Origin: Brachynemurus nebulosus | Taxonomy: Eukaryota; Arthropoda; Insecta; Neuroptera; Myrmeleontidae | DNA: 64,000 bases | NCBI GenBank assembly: GCA_035578155.1 | Contig: JAPWDM010000016.1 | Coordinates: forward strand, 1,697,001 to 1,761,000 | Direction of reading: 5' to 3' | Shown here: piece after piece, positions 63,386 through 64,000 of the stretch | Position numbering within the stretch: position 1 is the first letter of the stretch | How the letters are laid out: each line of letters begins with the position of its first letter | The notes under the pieces: model-generated | What the model saw: the letters and a program-made list of their open reading frames with translations, nothing else | The model's database searches: none | Told to the model about the DNA's origin: nothing | Made by a program: the position numbers and the translations under genes

Positions 63386-63656
63386 TAGTATTTCTAATAG
63401 ATGGTAGTATTGCCGTCTACCGTAGAAGACCATTAGATAACGACACAGAAATAGACTGATATAATACAGGTATCTATATTGTATTATTGTATACATATAG
63501 TGCCATCTCGTTGTGTCGGTATGTACGTCTAATTGTGTCGGTATAATATCGATTTAGGTATGTTGGTATGTATGGATTTTAATGAGATATATCTTACCAT
63601 CACGTGCTGTCACCAAAATCCGTCCAAAAACGATAGGTCATTTTTTTAACTAAAAA

Positions 63657-63956
63657 TTATTCAAGAGCAAACATACTACAACGATTTAGTGGTGCACTGA
63701 TAATGTACGTTTGAATGAAAAATAAATGGAGTATTATAAGATGGAGATCTAACTCATATGAGAGGAATTGACAAAACTGGTCAGGAAAATGGTAAATATA
63801 AGGACTTTCTTTTTTACCACTGGCGGCGTTAATAATCTCAAAATACTGATGTGAATATAGCGAATATAGTAACATAAAACGGATAAAACAGAATGTAACT
63901 ACAGTACTTATCCTCAAATAGAAACACGCCGGGACTGGGGAAGTGAGTGTTTCCAT
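63657..63956 (-). other. 99-aa open frame, unassigned
   Basis: ATG 63956 to a stop at 63657, with several hydrophobic stretches (CFIRFMLLYSLYS). No domain, no splice context, and cysteine/tyrosine-rich composition expected by chance in AT-rich DNA. Listed only because it is the longest frame at the window end. Confidence 0.15.
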
Positions 63957-64000
63957 TTGAGAATCACCAGGAAATACATAGAAATTACATATGTATGAAA

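Overview
This is AT-rich insect nuclear DNA. Spliceosomal introns, THAP-domain and SWIM-domain fragments, many kinds of cut-and-paste transposon and sixteen long (TA)n tracts all point to an arthropod. I cannot name the order; a hemipteran or beetle with a repeat-swollen genome would fit. Bacterial-style features (operons, ribosome binding sites, CRISPR) are absent, and I recognised no tRNA or rRNA gene.

Two host genes can be assembled exon by exon. The first is an ENKD1 (enkurin domain-containing 1) orthologue on the + strand. It has five exons (6721-6754, 6817-6876, 6919-7031, 16050-16410, 45056-45363), every junction is in phase, and the product is 291 aa. Introns 3 and 4 (9.0 and 28.6 kb) hold most of the mobile DNA in the window. 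The second is an NME6-type nucleoside diphosphate kinase on the - strand. It has three exons (49852-49617, 45867-45707, 45640-45531) and encodes 168 aa with the NATHGSD active site. The two genes converge, with 167 bp between their stop codons. ENKD1 acts at centrosomes and cilia in vertebrates and NME6 is a nucleotide-kinase family member, so the pair is neighbourly rather than an obvious pathway.

Layout. 1-6.5 kb: THAP-domain fragments and a deeply nested transposon pile just upstream of ENKD1. 6.7-7.1 kb: ENKD1 exons 1-3. 7.1-16 kb (intron 3): hAT MITE, a Harbinger-like element with 3-bp TSD, foldback repeats, and a nearly intact 3.4-kb DNA transposon with a transposase gene (12.5-15.9 kb). 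16.05-16.4 kb: ENKD1 exon 4. 16.4-45 kb (intron 4): Helitron remnants, a composite hAT element, a family R of modular repeats joined by (TA)n, a 120-bp minisatellite element, a second diverged copy of ENKD1 exons 1-2 (29.9-30.1 kb), a damaged Tigger/pogo transposon, a deleted mariner inside a (TA)n tract, and a 4.55-kb insertion with a 16-bp target duplication. 45.06-45.6 kb: ENKD1 exon 5 and NME6 exons 3 and 2. 45.9-49.6 kb: NME6 intron 1, full of palindromic MITEs. 49.6-53.6 kb: NME6 exon 1, with a 3.5-kb hAT element exactly at its start codon. That hAT carries a foldback/Mutator-like element whose inverted arms are tandem 14-16 bp units around about eighteen 91-bp satellite monomers. 53.6-64 kb: THAP-like fragments and repeats, with no complete gene.

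The strongest points for follow-up are the NME6 start-codon insertion, the foldback element nested in it, and the duplicated ENKD1 5' end, whose splice phase would let it join exon 5 directly.
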